Origin: Agaribacterium sp. ZY112
GTDB taxonomy: Bacteria > Pseudomonadota > Gammaproteobacteria > Pseudomonadales > Cellvibrionaceae
DNA: 64,000 nt
NCBI RefSeq assembly: GCF_041346925.1
Contig: NZ_CP166840.1
Location: 2,351,001 to 2,415,000 of the forward strand
Reading direction: 5' to 3'
Shown here: piece by piece, positions 8,272 through 17,398 of the stretch
Position numbering within the stretch: the stretch's first letter is position 1
Layout of the letters: each line of letters opens with the position of its first letter
Made by a program: the position numbers and the translations under genes
Notes under the pieces: generated by a model
Databases searched by the model: none
What the model was told of the DNA's origin: nothing
Seen by the model: only the letters and a program-made list of their open reading frames with translations

Positions 8272-8767
8272 GCCTAAAGTCCGTGAGTTCAATGTGCTGT
8301 TCCATATAGCGCCGTGTGAGGCTAGGTGAATGCTTTTAAGAGGCGAAAGGAGCTAATTTAGTCAGGTGTTGTCATAAAAACGAAATAATTAGCTTCGACT
8401 ATATAAGCCCTTTTGCGGGTTTATATTTAAATACCCGATTTAATTTAAAGTATACGTTGAGGTGTGTTTTCGATCAATGCTTTGGCTTTTTATTAAGAAG
8501 GATACACTTAGAAACATAAGCAACTGTTAATTGTTCGGTTTTCCAAAAGGCTAGAGCACTTGTCGCAAGTATTTTGCCATTGCTTATTCTCTTAGTTTGT
8601 AAGCCTTGCTGAGTGTGTTGTTCAGTGTTTTTTGTTTTTGCACTTTTCAAACGTTTCTCGCCCAGACCTTGGCATATCGTGCGTTTATTGCTTAGCATTT
8701 CTTACTGCGGATGCGATAATAGAAGCCTTCCTGTTTTCTACTATCCCTTTATCAATTAGGTAACTTC
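8272..8767. other. Divergent intergenic region before ybiT
   Basis: Nearly 500 bases between two outward-facing genes. It contains a 10-bp hairpin with one G-T pair (ATATAAGCCC at 8401-8410, GGGTTTATAT at 8417-8426). A weak sigma-70-like pair, TTAGCA (8692-8697) and GATAAT (8715-8720) with 17-base spacing, lies upstream of ybiT. A 74-codon minus-strand frame at 8474-8698 has no family features and I do not call it. Confidence 0.5.
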
Positions 8768-10357
8768 GTGCTTACGACCGCTAATATCACCATGCAGTTT
8801 GGTGCTGCCCCGCTTTTTGAAGATGTGTCTGTTAAGTTTGCTAATGGCAAACGTTATGGTTTGATCGGAGCCAATGGCTGTGGCAAGTCGACTTTTATGA
8901 AAATCCTTGGGGGGGACTTAGAGCCTAGTGCCGGTTCTGTGAGTAAAGACCCTGAGGAGCGTATTGGTAAATTGCGTCAAGATCAATTTGCTTACGAAGA
9001 GTACAGCGTTATTGATACGGTTATTATGGGCCATGAAGAGCTTTGGAAAATTAAAGAAGAGCGCGATGAGATTTACAGCAAAGCTGAAATGACTGACGAA
9101 GAAGGTATGCGAGTTGGCGACTTAGAGGGCGAGTTTGCCGAGCTAGATGGCTATACCGCTGAGTCTCGTGCAGGTGAGTTATTGCTCGGAGTGGGTATTC
9201 CTGTAGAGCAGCATTTTGGTTTGATGAGTGAGATCGCTCCAGGTTGGAAACTTCGTGTTTTATTGGCTCAGGTGTTGTTCTCTGACCCGGATATTATGTT
9301 GCTTGATGAGCCGACAAATAACTTGGATATTAATACCATTCGCTGGTTGGAAGGGGTATTGAATGAACGTGATTGCACGATGATTATTATCTCGCATGAC
9401 CGTCACTTCCTGAATAGTGTTTGTACGCATATGGCCGATGTTGATTATGGCCAAATTAAGTTGTTCCCAGGTAATTATGACGACTTTATGACGGCATCTA
9501 CCATGGTTCGCGAGCGTATGCAGGCTGACAACGCCAAGAAAAGTGCACAAATAGCAGAACTTAAGTCTTTTGTGAGCCGCTTCTCTGCCAATGCTTCTAA
9601 AGCTAAGCAGGCGACTTCGCGTGCTAAGTTGATCGATAAGATTGTATTAGATGAAATTAAACCCTCTACTCGACAAAGCCCATTTATTCGTTTTGAACAA
9701 GAGAAAAAGCTCTACCGTATAGCCTTAGAAGTGAAAGAGCTTTCTAAGTCGTATGATGAGAAAGTTTTCTCAAATCTGAATTTGCAGGTTGAAGTTGGTG
9801 AGCGCATTGCTGTTATTGGTCCTAACGGTATTGGTAAGTCGACCTTATTGAAATGCCTTTACGGTGATACCAATACGGATGCTGGGTCCATTAAATGGTC
9901 TGAAAACAATAACATTGGTTATTATGCTCAGGATCACGCCCATGAATTTGAGCAAGATAAACCCCTGCTTGATTGGATGGGGCAGTGGGGTTCAGAAGGG
10001 GATGACGAACAGGTAATTCGCGGTACCCTTGGGCGTTTATTGTTTTCCCAAAACGATATCAAGAAATCAGTCAAAGTGATTTCTGGTGGTGAGCAAGGTC
10101 GTATGATTTTTGGTCGCCTTATGCTGAAAAAACCAAATATTCTTTTACTTGATGAGCCGACCAACCATTTAGATATGGAGTCGATTGAATCCCTAAACTT
10201 GGCTTTGGAGAACTACCCCGGGACATTGATTTTCGTCAGCCACGATAGGGAGTTTGTGTCCTCTATTGCTACTCGTATCATTGAGCTTACAGCCGACGGC
10301 GTGGTTGATTTCCATGGTAACTATGAGGATTACTTAAAGAATCAAGCACTAGCTTAA
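8768..10357 (+). CDS. ybiT: ABC-F family ATPase, YbiT type
   Basis: A 529-residue soluble ABC-F protein with two ATP-binding domains and no membrane part; the family acts on ribosomes. Walker A motifs are GANGCGKST (about residue 35) and GPNGIGKST (about 355). The second signature is SGGEQGR, while the first is the degenerate APGWKLR typical of YbiT. Both [10 protein letters not shown] and [11 protein letters not shown]alker B motifs are present. The basic linker ([20 protein letters not shown]) matches YbiT, not EttA or Uup. The start is GTG, supported by AGG seven bases upstream. The specific role of YbiT in translation is not settled. Confidence 0.93.
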   Translation: MLTTANITMQFGAAPLFEDVSVKFANGKRYGLIGANGCGKSTFMKILGGDLEPSAGSVSKDPEERIGKLRQDQFAYEEYSVIDTVIMGHEELWKIKEERDEIYSKAEMTDEEGMRVGDLEGEFAELDGYTAESRAGELLLGVGIPVEQHFGLMSEIAPGWKLRVLLAQVLFSDPDIMLLDEPTNNLDINTIRWLEGVLNERDCTMIIISHDRHFLNSVCTHMADVDYGQIKLFPGNYDDFMTASTMVRERMQADNAKKSAQIAELKSFVSRFSANASKAKQATSRAKLIDKIVLDEIKPSTRQSPFIRFEQEKKLYRIALEVKELSKSYDEKVFSNLNLQVEVGERIAVIGPNGIGKSTLLKCLYGDTNTDAGSIKWSENNNIGYYAQDHAHEFEQDKPLLDWMGQWGSEGDDEQVIRGTLGRLLFSQNDIKKSVKVISGGEQGRMIFGRLMLKKPNILLLDEPTNHLDMESIESLNLALENYPGTLIFVSHDREFVSSIATRIIELTADGVVDFHGNYEDYLKNQALA

Positions 10358-10425
10358 GTCCTCTATATAAAGCTAATGCTCAGACTTTAGGTCTTCAAGT
10401 AAAACAGCGCTATAACCTTAAAGTG

Positions 10426-10466
10426 AAAAACGTAGCCGTATCGTAATAGAGATAACTGCGTTTTTT
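10426..10466 (+). terminator. Possible terminator after ybiT
   Basis: The arms AAAAACGTAG (10426-10435) and CTGCGTTTTT pair with one G-T wobble around a 20-base loop and end in a run of six T. The large loop makes it a weak prediction. It lies between convergent genes. Confidence 0.35.
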
Positions 10467-10504
10467 CTTCAAGCGGCCAAGCTCAACATCTACAGTTTAT
10501 ATTT

Positions 10505-11002
10505 TTAAGCTGCGTGTATCTGATCTTGGTTTGGATTCACCTGTTTACCTGTTTCAACGTAGCTCGCGTTTGCATCCAGCAGTGCTTGTAGCATTTTACT
10601 AAATTGCTTTTTCATCATTGGCACCATCATTCTTCCAAGCCAACCAAGTTTAGGCTCGAACATAATGGCCATCGTGGTCTGGCTGCGAGTTGCAGAGAGG
10701 GATTTAAAGCTAATCTCTGCATAAGCTGTTTTTAATGGCATGCTGCCTTCGTAGATGTCGACGGTTATTTTCTGATTTTCTTGAAACTCAGTGACTCGCT
10801 CACGAATCCAGTTTTTTCCATCAGCCATATCACACTGGCGCATAGCTCCTAAGCCTTTTTCTACGGGCGAATTTGTTAATAAGTGGGAGTCGCTTAGGTT
10901 CGGGTTGAATTTATAAATATCTGCAAACTCGTCATGCCACGATTTGAAAAGAGCTTCAACCGGTGCCTTTACCTCTGTACTGACAACAACCTTGTTCATC
11001 AT
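10505..11002 (-). CDS. SRPBCC-fold (START/Bet v1-like) protein
   Basis: A 165-residue cytoplasmic protein of the SRPBCC superfamily, which binds hydrophobic ligands in a helix-grip cavity. The opening V.V.TEVKAPVEALFKSWHD and a C-terminal amphipathic helix (MVPMMKKQFSKMLQALLDA) fit the fold. Members range from lipid carriers to toxin-antitoxin partners, so no substrate can be assigned. It is divergent from the LysR gene at 11208 with two inverted repeats between them, which suggests that the regulator controls it. Confidence 0.75.
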   Translation of the reverse strand: MMNKVVVSTEVKAPVEALFKSWHDEFADIYKFNPNLSDSHLLTNSPVEKGLGAMRQCDMADGKNWIRERVTEFQENQKITVDIYEGSMPLKTAYAEISFKSLSATRSQTTMAIMFEPKLGWLGRMMVPMMKKQFSKMLQALLDANASYVETGKQVNPNQDQIHAA

Positions 11003-11060
11003 CTTGCCTCTTTGTTAGTGCAATTGTTAGTGTGATGAGCTTAGTGTATGTGTGTTTTTT

Positions 11061-11080
11061 ATATGCCAATATAGTCATAT
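11061..11080. promoter_or_regulatory. Inverted repeat in the SRPBCC-lysR intergenic region
   Basis: ATATG and CATAT flank 10 bases in the 205-base divergent region. It could be a LysR-type operator half-pair, although the classic T-N11-A pattern is not met exactly. Confidence 0.35.
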
Positions 11081-11091
11081 TTGTCACACCC

Positions 11092-11109
11092 TGTAACGCT
11101 GGTGTTACA
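11092..11109. promoter_or_regulatory. 18-base perfect palindromic operator candidate
   Basis: TGTAAC, six bases, GTTACA: a perfect interrupted palindrome roughly midway between the divergent starts at 11002 and 11208. This is the best candidate binding site for the adjacent LysR regulator. Confidence 0.45.
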
Positions 11110-11207
11110 TGGTTTTGCATTTATAGACGTTGTTTTGGTTAAAGTATGGCATCGAGTGTTGTCAATTTTTTAGTAGATATAGCTCTTTAATGGCATAGGT
11201 AGCGGAT

Positions 11208-12110
11208 ATGAATTGGAATGATGTACAGACCTTCTTGTTATTGGTTCAACACGGCTCAGCGCGCGCAACGGCAGCAGCGATGTCGGTGAGTCACTCCACG
11301 GTTAGCCGTAACATTGATCAATTAGAGTCGGTGTTAGCGGTACGCTTATTTGATCGGCATGTTGGTGGTTATAAATTAACCTCATTGGGGGAGGCGCTGC
11401 TACCTTTTGCTTTGCAATGCCAAGAGTTAATGACTAACGCTGAACTTAAACTACGAGGTGGAGATACTTTGCTTGAGGGAGACATTCGCTTTACAGCAGC
11501 TAGCCATCTGGTTACTCATTTACTAGTACCCGATTTGGCAGAGTTTGAACGCTTACAACCGAAAATTGAACTCAAGGTTTTACTCTCTTACGAGAGTTAT
11601 AATTTACATCGAGGTGAGGCCGATGTTGCTTTACGCTTTTTAAAAAAAGGGAGACAGCCTCCAGAGTCTTTAGTTGGGCGAAAGCTACTCAGTGCCTGCA
11701 GTGCTTATTATGCAACGTCCAAGTACCTTGAAGAGCATGCTTATAATGCTAGTGCCCTGTCTTTTGCTTGTGATAAAACACGTTGGTTAGGCTGGGGGGA
11801 TCAAAGCTCCTTTCCAGAGTGGGTTGTGAACTCTCCGTTCCCGGATGTACCTTGTCGTGGAAACTATAATGACCTCTCTTTACAGTTTGAAGCCGCACGA
11901 GCTCATATGGGCTTGGCTGTGCTTCCTTGTTTCTTAGCAGATAGCTGCGCAGACTTGCTTCGAATTCCCGCAACCAATGCCTACGAAAGTTATGATTTAT
12001 GGCTGCTATCCCATCCAGAACTTAGAGATACAGCTCGCTTTCGGGTTTTTCGTCAATTTCTTGTGGAAGCCATTGATAGGCATAAAAGTGTATTGATAGG
12101 CTGTGTTTAA
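11208..12110 (+). CDS. LysR-family transcriptional regulator
   Basis: A 300-residue regulator. An N-terminal winged helix-turn-helix (about 1-60) contains the family pattern ARATAAAMSVSHSTVSRNIDQLE and VRLFDR. A periplasmic-binding-like effector domain (about 88-295) follows. The ATG is preceded by a GGTAGCGGA ribosome-binding region. LysR proteins usually autoregulate and act on a divergent gene, here the SRPBCC protein. The downstream UbiA-type gene, 124 bases away on the same strand, is another possible target. The effector is unknown. Confidence 0.9.
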   Translation: MNWNDVQTFLLLVQHGSARATAAAMSVSHSTVSRNIDQLESVLAVRLFDRHVGGYKLTSLGEALLPFALQCQELMTNAELKLRGGDTLLEGDIRFTAASHLVTHLLVPDLAEFERLQPKIELKVLLSYESYNLHRGEADVALRFLKKGRQPPESLVGRKLLSACSAYYATSKYLEEHAYNASALSFACDKTRWLGWGDQSSFPEWVVNSPFPDVPCRGNYNDLSLQFEAARAHMGLAVLPCFLADSCADLLRIPATNAYESYDLWLLSHPELRDTARFRVFRQFLVEAIDRHKSVLIGCV

Positions 12111-12234
12111 GGCGCGTGAAACCCCTTTATTTCTTTTGTCGTGAAACTTACACGGACTTGATATTTGCCAAAACCTTACTGCTATTGACGTTTAGACTGT
12201 TTGATATTATTGATAGAGATGAGGTTATCAAAAT

Positions 12235-13128
12235 ATGTTAAAAGCCGTTCTAATGACCAGTCGGCCACCGTTTTTGGTCTTGGCATTTTCATGCATCAGT
12301 TTAATTGTCGCCACCGGTTTTTGGTTGGGCGCAGAAATTTCGGCTCTTCTTATAATTGCGATGGCCTTATTGTTATTTTTTGCTCATATCAGTGTGAACG
12401 CATTAAACGAAGCTGAAGACTTTGTTTCAGGTTTAGATTTAATCACCACTAAAACGCCTTTTAGTGGTGGTACGGGTACCTTACCCAATAAGCCCGAAGC
12501 TTTAAAAGGAGTGTGGATCCTCGGTATTACTAGCTTGGTTTTTGCGACTGTTATAGGCCTGTTTCTAGTCGCTTTAACCGATTGGTACCTAATCTTATTA
12601 GGTGTTTTAGGCATCATCATTATTGTGACGTATACACGCTGGATTAACCGTATGCCTTGGTTATGCCTATTGGCTCCGGGTATTGGCTTGGCGGTCATTC
12701 CTATCTTTGGTGGCGTGTGGGTGATGACAGGTCAGCCTTTATTAGCAGCTTTGTTAATTAGCCTTATTCCTGCTTTGTTAATAAATAATTTACTTTTGTT
12801 AAATCAATTCCCCGATCGAGATGCTGATAGAAAGATAGGCCGTAAGACTATGTTAGTTGCTTATGGCTATGAATTTAGTAGCAAACTGTATTTACTGAAT
12901 TGGATTTTGGCGGTTTTTTTGTTGGGCCTGTTTGTTTGGAATGCTACCTTGCCTAGAGCAGCCTCATTAACTATTTTTCCGATGCTCTTTGGTTTTGGAG
13001 CTTGGCGTGGCGCGGTTAATTACCCTCGTGAGTTACCAGAGCATACAGCCTATATGGCTGCTAATGTGGCCTGTGCTGTACTTAGCCCGCTTGCGTTAGC
13101 ACTGTTGCTGTTTTTATTCTCTTCTTAA
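12235..13128 (+). CDS. UbiA/MenA-type prenyltransferase, orphan
   Basis: A 297-residue polytopic membrane protein with about eight to nine hydrophobic segments. The first Asp-rich prenyl-diphosphate motif is NALNEAEDFVSGLD (from N55). A second, NQFPDRDADRKIGRKT, lies near residue 190. Both are hallmarks of the UbiA superfamily, and the second resembles MenA-like members. These enzymes attach a polyprenyl chain to an aromatic or other acceptor. No quinone-ring genes lie nearby, so the acceptor cannot be named from context. The start follows the lysR stop by 124 bases, and a small hairpin (13140-13154) lies just after its stop. Confidence 0.82.
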   Translation: MLKAVLMTSRPPFLVLAFSCISLIVATGFWLGAEISALLIIAMALLLFFAHISVNALNEAEDFVSGLDLITTKTPFSGGTGTLPNKPEALKGVWILGITSLVFATVIGLFLVALTDWYLILLGVLGIIIIVTYTRWINRMPWLCLLAPGIGLAVIPIFGGVWVMTGQPLLAALLISLIPALLINNLLLLNQFPDRDADRKIGRKTMLVAYGYEFSSKLYLLNWILAVFLLGLFVWNATLPRAASLTIFPMLFGFGAWRGAVNYPRELPEHTAYMAANVACAVLSPLALALLLFLFSS

Positions 13129-13139
13129 ACCATTAATAA

Positions 13140-13154
13140 AGCCTTCTTAAGGCT
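13140..13154 (+). terminator. Short hairpin after the UbiA-type gene
   Basis: AGCCTT, three-base loop, AAGGCT, 11 bases after the stop. It lacks a T tract, so termination is uncertain. Confidence 0.35.
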
Positions 13155-13398
13155 GGGTTATGTTTAGTGCGCTAGTTGTCCTTAACAGTCTTGCACCGGA
13201 GGAGTCATCTAAGTACTTACTGGCTACATGGCGATATTAGTGGGTGTTTTGTTCTCTTGTTTATGGCGTTCCGCTTCTAAAAGGTGACGTCATCCCTATT
13301 TATATTATTTTTGTTGTTTTTATCTACTCTCATAGCGCTTTATACTTCTCCTGCTTAGCAAGCCTGCTAATTACCCGTGCCATAACAAGGAGATAGTC

Positions 13399-14325
13399 AT
13401 GCCCAGTATTTACGTTGAACGTAGTCTCGAGCTTGCAGTGAGTGCCGATAAGGCATTTTCTGTTCTTAGTGACTTCCACCAGTGGCGTTCGTGGTCGCCA
13501 TGGTTAATTACAGAGCCTGAAGCCCAAATGCATATTGCAGCAGATGCTCTCAGTTATAGCTGGCAAGGCAAGCGGGTAGGCCAAGGCAGCATGCACATAG
13601 AGCAGTCTAACGCGCCGAACAGCCTTCGGTGCCAACTGAACTTTATAAAGCCATGGAAAAGTATTGCCGATGTGGCCTTTGATGTTCAGCCTTTAAATGA
13701 CAAAACCTGTAAAGTAACATGGAGTATGCAAAGCCAGTTGCCGTTTTTTATGTTCTGGATGAAAAAGCCCATGCAGACCTATATTGGAATGGACTATGAG
13801 CGTGGCTTATTGATGCTCAAAGACTATTTAGAGTTAGGCAGAGTTGAGTCGACTCTTGAGTTTGATGGCGAAGCCGAATTTCCTTCTTGTGCTTATATTG
13901 GTATTAAAACTCAATGCTCTTGTGTGGACGTTGGCCCTTCTATGCAGCGGGACTTTAATAATCTGGAAATATTGCTTAAAGGCAACGAGGCAGTAGGTAT
14001 TGGTAAAGGGCTCTCTATTTACCACCTTTATGATGCGGTTCAAGACAAAGTAAGTTATACCGCAGCCTTTCAGGTTGAGCATTTACCTGAGTCAGTCGGT
14101 GGGCAGTTTATTACTGGCCATATTCCTAAGCTTCGAGTTTATAAAATTGCCCATATAGGGCCTTATCGACACCTAGGTAATGCGTGGTCGGCCATGGTGG
14201 CGCTAGCGCGCGCAAAATTGATCCGGTGCGGTAAACAGCAGCATCCATTTGAAATTTACGAAAATAAGCCTGCCGATGTTGATGAAAGCGAGTTACGAAC
14301 CTCTTTGTGTTTCCCTCTTAAATAA
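13399..14325 (+). CDS. SRPBCC and GyrI-like domain fusion protein
   Basis: A 308-residue protein with two predicted ligand-binding domains. Residues 1-145 form an SRPBCC domain (V...AVSADKAFSVLSDFHQWRSWSPW). Residues 155-308 form a GyrI-like/SOUL-type effector-binding domain (IGIKTQ near the start, then VYKIAHIGPYRHLGNAW and EIYENKPADVDESELRT). There is no DNA-binding domain, so it is more likely a sensor, carrier or enzyme than a transcription factor. It lies 13 bases upstream of the ChrA-type gene and is probably co-transcribed. An AAGGAG ribosome binding site precedes the ATG. Confidence 0.8.
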   Translation: MPSIYVERSLELAVSADKAFSVLSDFHQWRSWSPWLITEPEAQMHIAADALSYSWQGKRVGQGSMHIEQSNAPNSLRCQLNFIKPWKSIADVAFDVQPLNDKTCKVTWSMQSQLPFFMFWMKKPMQTYIGMDYERGLLMLKDYLELGRVESTLEFDGEAEFPSCAYIGIKTQCSCVDVGPSMQRDFNNLEILLKGNEAVGIGKGLSIYHLYDAVQDKVSYTAAFQVEHLPESVGGQFITGHIPKLRVYKIAHIGPYRHLGNAWSAMVALARAKLIRCGKQQHPFEIYENKPADVDESELRTSLCFPLK

Positions 14326-14338
14326 GAGCTAGTTAAGC

Positions 14339-15559
14339 GTGACTAAAGAAGAAATAAACAAGGCATCCTATGTCGCACCGAATAATGCATCTGTACTTGA
14401 GGTGTTTTATTTGTTTTTAAAACTGGGTTTAAGTGCGTTTGGTGGGCCGGTTGCTCATGTCGCTTATTTTCGTAAAGAGTTTGTTGAGCGACGTGCTTGG
14501 CTTGCAGACGCGCAGTTTTCTCAGCTATTTGCTTTATGTCAGGTATTGCCAGGCCCTGCAAGTAGCCAGCTGGGTTTTCTTATCGGTCTGAACCGCTCAG
14601 GACTAATGGGAGCAATAGCGGCATTTACCGCTTTTACTTTGCCCTCTGCATTACTTTTGTTTTTCTTCGCTTTGGCCGTGCCAATGCTTGATGGCCCTTT
14701 AGCTGAGGCTCTTATTCATGGCCTAAAATTAAGTGCAGTCGCTATCGTTAGCGATGCTCTGCTGTCTATGAGTCGAGGTTTGTGCCCAGATAAGCGACGT
14801 AAACTCTTAGCTTTGATGGCGGCAGCCTTATTGCTGACTTTTAATTGGCCTTTTATGCAGCTGATTGTATTGGGGCTCGGTGCTGCATATGGCTTTGCTT
14901 TTTGTAAACCACTGACTTTTCTCAGTCAGTCATATTCTATGGCTATCTCTCGTAGTACGGCACTTCTAGCGCTCAGTGTTTTTGTGTTCTTATTTATATT
15001 ACTACCCGTAGCGGTGATGTTTAGTGGCATTAACCTATTGCAAGTTGCAGCGGTATTTTATCAAAGTGGTTCATTGGTCTTTGGTGGGGGGCATGTTGTC
15101 TTACCTTTGCTACAACAGGCAACTGTAGACAGTGCCTATATTGATAGTTCTGTATTTATGGCGGGCTACGGTGCTACACAAGCCATGCCTGGGCCTATGT
15201 TTAGTTTCGCTAGTTTTTTAGGGGCTTATATGCAGCCAAACTTGCCTTGGCTTGGCGCTTTAACAGCACTTATTTTTGTTTTTTTACCTGGGTTTTTATT
15301 GGTTGTAGCGGTGTTTCCGTTTTGGCAGCAGCTTATTGAACACCAAGTGGCCACTAAGTGCCTTGCCGGTTTAAATGCGACGGTAGTAGGTATACTTTTG
15401 GCAGCGTTACTAGGGCCTATTGCTAGCAGCACGTTATTTTCATTCTATGATCTTGGTTTAGCTGCGACAGCACTTATATTCATTCGTGGCCTTAAATTAA
15501 GCCCGCTTTTATCGGTGGCCTTTTGTGTGCTCGCTTCAGTTATTTTAACCTTTCTTTAG
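14339..15559 (+). CDS. chrA: ChrA-type (CHR family) chromate efflux transporter
   Basis: A 406-residue inner-membrane transporter with the two-domain CHR architecture. The first half carries FGGPVAHVAYFRKEF and LCQVLPGPASSQLG; the second half carries FGGGHVVLPLLQ and GATQAMPGPMFSFASF. The family exports chromate, but many members have no tested substrate. It starts with GTG 13 bases after the SRPBCC-GyrI gene and ends only 13 bases from the convergent chemoreceptor gene. No ChrB-type regulator is present. Confidence 0.85.
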   Translation: MTKEEINKASYVAPNNASVLEVFYLFLKLGLSAFGGPVAHVAYFRKEFVERRAWLADAQFSQLFALCQVLPGPASSQLGFLIGLNRSGLMGAIAAFTAFTLPSALLLFFFALAVPMLDGPLAEALIHGLKLSAVAIVSDALLSMSRGLCPDKRRKLLALMAAALLLTFNWPFMQLIVLGLGAAYGFAFCKPLTFLSQSYSMAISRSTALLALSVFVFLFILLPVAVMFSGINLLQVAAVFYQSGSLVFGGGHVVLPLLQQATVDSAYIDSSVFMAGYGATQAMPGPMFSFASFLGAYMQPNLPWLGALTALIFVFLPGFLLVVAVFPFWQQLIEHQVATKCLAGLNATVVGILLAALLGPIASSTLFSFYDLGLAATALIFIRGLKLSPLLSVAFCVLASVILTFL

Positions 15560-15572
15560 CAAGCTTGTTCGA

Positions 15573-17177
15573 TTAAGAGACTTTGAAGCGCTGAATGCCT
15601 TTGGTTATATTGTCTGCGAGTGCGTGCACCTGCTTAGCTGCTTCGTGAGTATCTTTAGAGACATCACTGGTGGTGGCCGTTTGTGAGTTTAGCTGGTGCA
15701 AATTACTGTTTATTTCTTCACTTACTGCTGTTTGTTCTTCGGTTGCAGTGGCGGTTTGTATACTCATGTCTTTTACCTTGGTAACAAGACCTTGTGTTTC
15801 ATTGAGTAAGGTCTCCGTTTCTTTGGCAAGTTCAACAGAGTTGGTGACCTTCTCAAAGCCATCTTCAATTTGGCTCACGACACCGTTAACTCCTTGCTGT
15901 ACTGCTTCGATCATTTTTTGAATGCTATCAGTACTTTCTTGCGTTTTGCTTGCAAGGGTACGCACTTCATCGGCTACTACGGCAAAACCTCGGCCTTGTT
16001 CACCTGCGCGTGCGGCTTCAATAGCGGCATTAAGAGCTAATAAGTTTGTCTGTTCGGCTATGCCTCGAATCACATCTAAGACGCTACTGATATTATTGCT
16101 TTGTTCAACCAGTTGATTGGCGCCATTGGATGCTCCCTCGATGGTTTGATAGAGTTGGCCTATTTGATCGACGGATTTATTTATCACTTGTACGCCTTGG
16201 CCAGCCTGCTCCATTGCTTGCTCAGTTTCATTTGCGGTGTGCTGGGCTATCTCTGCCATCTCTTTTGTTGCGATACTCATTTGGTGTACGGCGCTGACAA
16301 TCATATCGACGCTGTGAGCTTGTTGAGATGCGATATCTGAGCTTTTCTCAGAGCTGTTGTGTAATGTGTCACTGCTATTTTGTAGGTGTTCAACATCATT
16401 GCGAACACTTTTAATAAGCTGGTTAAGGCTCGAAACAAAATCATTAAAAGCCAAGGCTAAGCGCCCCAGCTCGTCTTTGTTTTTTATTGTTATATGCTGG
16501 CTTAGATCACCACCGCCAGAACTGATGTTGTTAATGCCATCACTAATCTCATTGATGCGTTGTACTAATGAGCGAACACCTACAAACGATGCTATCGAAG
16601 CAATCGCTATAATTAAGAAGACTAATATATAGGAAATAGATTTATGCACTTGGATAGACGCTGTGGCTTCTGTGTGAACTTGCTCTGCTTTCTCAAAGGC
16701 GAGTTCACCGGCACTGTCATAGAGTGCTCTTAGGTTAGAGAAAGCTATTTCATTTTTTGCGTAGTTAGCCAAGCTTGCGTTTTGTAAACTTTGAGTTGTT
16801 TGCTGTTGCCAAGTTGAGAAGGCTTGATCAAATGACTTGAGTTGTGCCAGAACATCTGGATAGGAAGCCAGATCTTTTTGGTATTGCTGGAAGCGATCTA
16901 AGGCCTGCTGAGCGTTCTCTTGGTAATCTTGACGGTATTGGCTTCTATTACCATTAAGATCTAAGACATAGTGTAATTCGGCTAAGCGTGCTTGGTAGAG
17001 ATCTCTATCGGCATTGAGAACCTTGCTTACAGTAGGTAGAAAACGTTTAGCGTAGCTATCTAAATTCTTTTCTAAACGGTTAATAAGTAGAGTATTGGCA
17101 ACCAGTACAATAATAAGTGCTGCGACGAGTAGTATCAGGGGCAGGCTGTATTTTATTCTTAAGCTAAGTGAGTTCAC
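15573..17177 (-). CDS. Methyl-accepting chemotaxis protein
   Basis: A 534-residue chemoreceptor. It has TM1 (about 10-32), a periplasmic helical sensor of about 150 residues of four-helix-bundle appearance, TM2 (about 182-203) and a HAMP domain. The signalling hairpin carries the near-invariant tip [21 protein letters not shown]. Glu/Gln-rich flanks could serve as methylation sites. It lies near the chemotaxis cluster but on the opposite strand, so it is probably expressed separately, possibly by FliA; I could not find a convincing sigma-28 promoter. The ligand is unknown. Confidence 0.93.
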   Translation of the reverse strand: MNSLSLRIKYSLPLILLVAALIIVLVANTLLINRLEKNLDSYAKRFLPTVSKVLNADRDLYQARLAELHYVLDLNGNRSQYRQDYQENAQQALDRFQQYQKDLASYPDVLAQLKSFDQAFSTWQQQTTQSLQNASLANYAKNEIAFSNLRALYDSAGELAFEKAEQVHTEATASIQVHKSISYILVFLIIAIASIASFVGVRSLVQRINEISDGINNISSGGGDLSQHITIKNKDELGRLALAFNDFVSSLNQLIKSVRNDVEHLQNSSDTLHNSSEKSSDIASQQAHSVDMIVSAVHQMSIATKEMAEIAQHTANETEQAMEQAGQGVQVINKSVDQIGQLYQTIEGASNGANQLVEQSNNISSVLDVIRGIAEQTNLLALNAAIEAARAGEQGRGFAVVADEVRTLASKTQESTDSIQKMIEAVQQGVNGVVSQIEDGFEKVTNSVELAKETETLLNETQGLVTKVKDMSIQTATATEEQTAVSEEINSNLHQLNSQTATTSDVSKDTHEAAKQVHALADNITKGIQRFKVS

Positions 17178-17398
17178 GCTGTGTCCTAGTTTTGAGTAAT
17201 GTATAAGCGCCGCTAATCGTAGCTACTTATATCGTGGTTGCTTATGCCGCCTAGACTGCTTATACCTTATAGGCCATATTACTTGCCAAGGTCCCTCACT
17301 TCGTGCAGTCCATTTACCAATATAAGAAGATATAGCAGTGCTTTTGACTAGATAATAATGTATTGAGTATAGACCTTAGTGAATAAGGCACAGTGCTT

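Noticed and set aside
8474..8698. 74-codon minus-strand frame in the region before ybiT
   Set aside because: No ribosome binding site, domain or compositional bias of a protein; it fits a chance open frame in AT-rich DNA.
17178..17398. Possible sigma-28 promoter for the chemoreceptor gene
   Set aside because: TAAG-like and GCGGCATAA-like pieces occur on the minus strand, but spacing and the -10 sequence do not match the consensus well enough.
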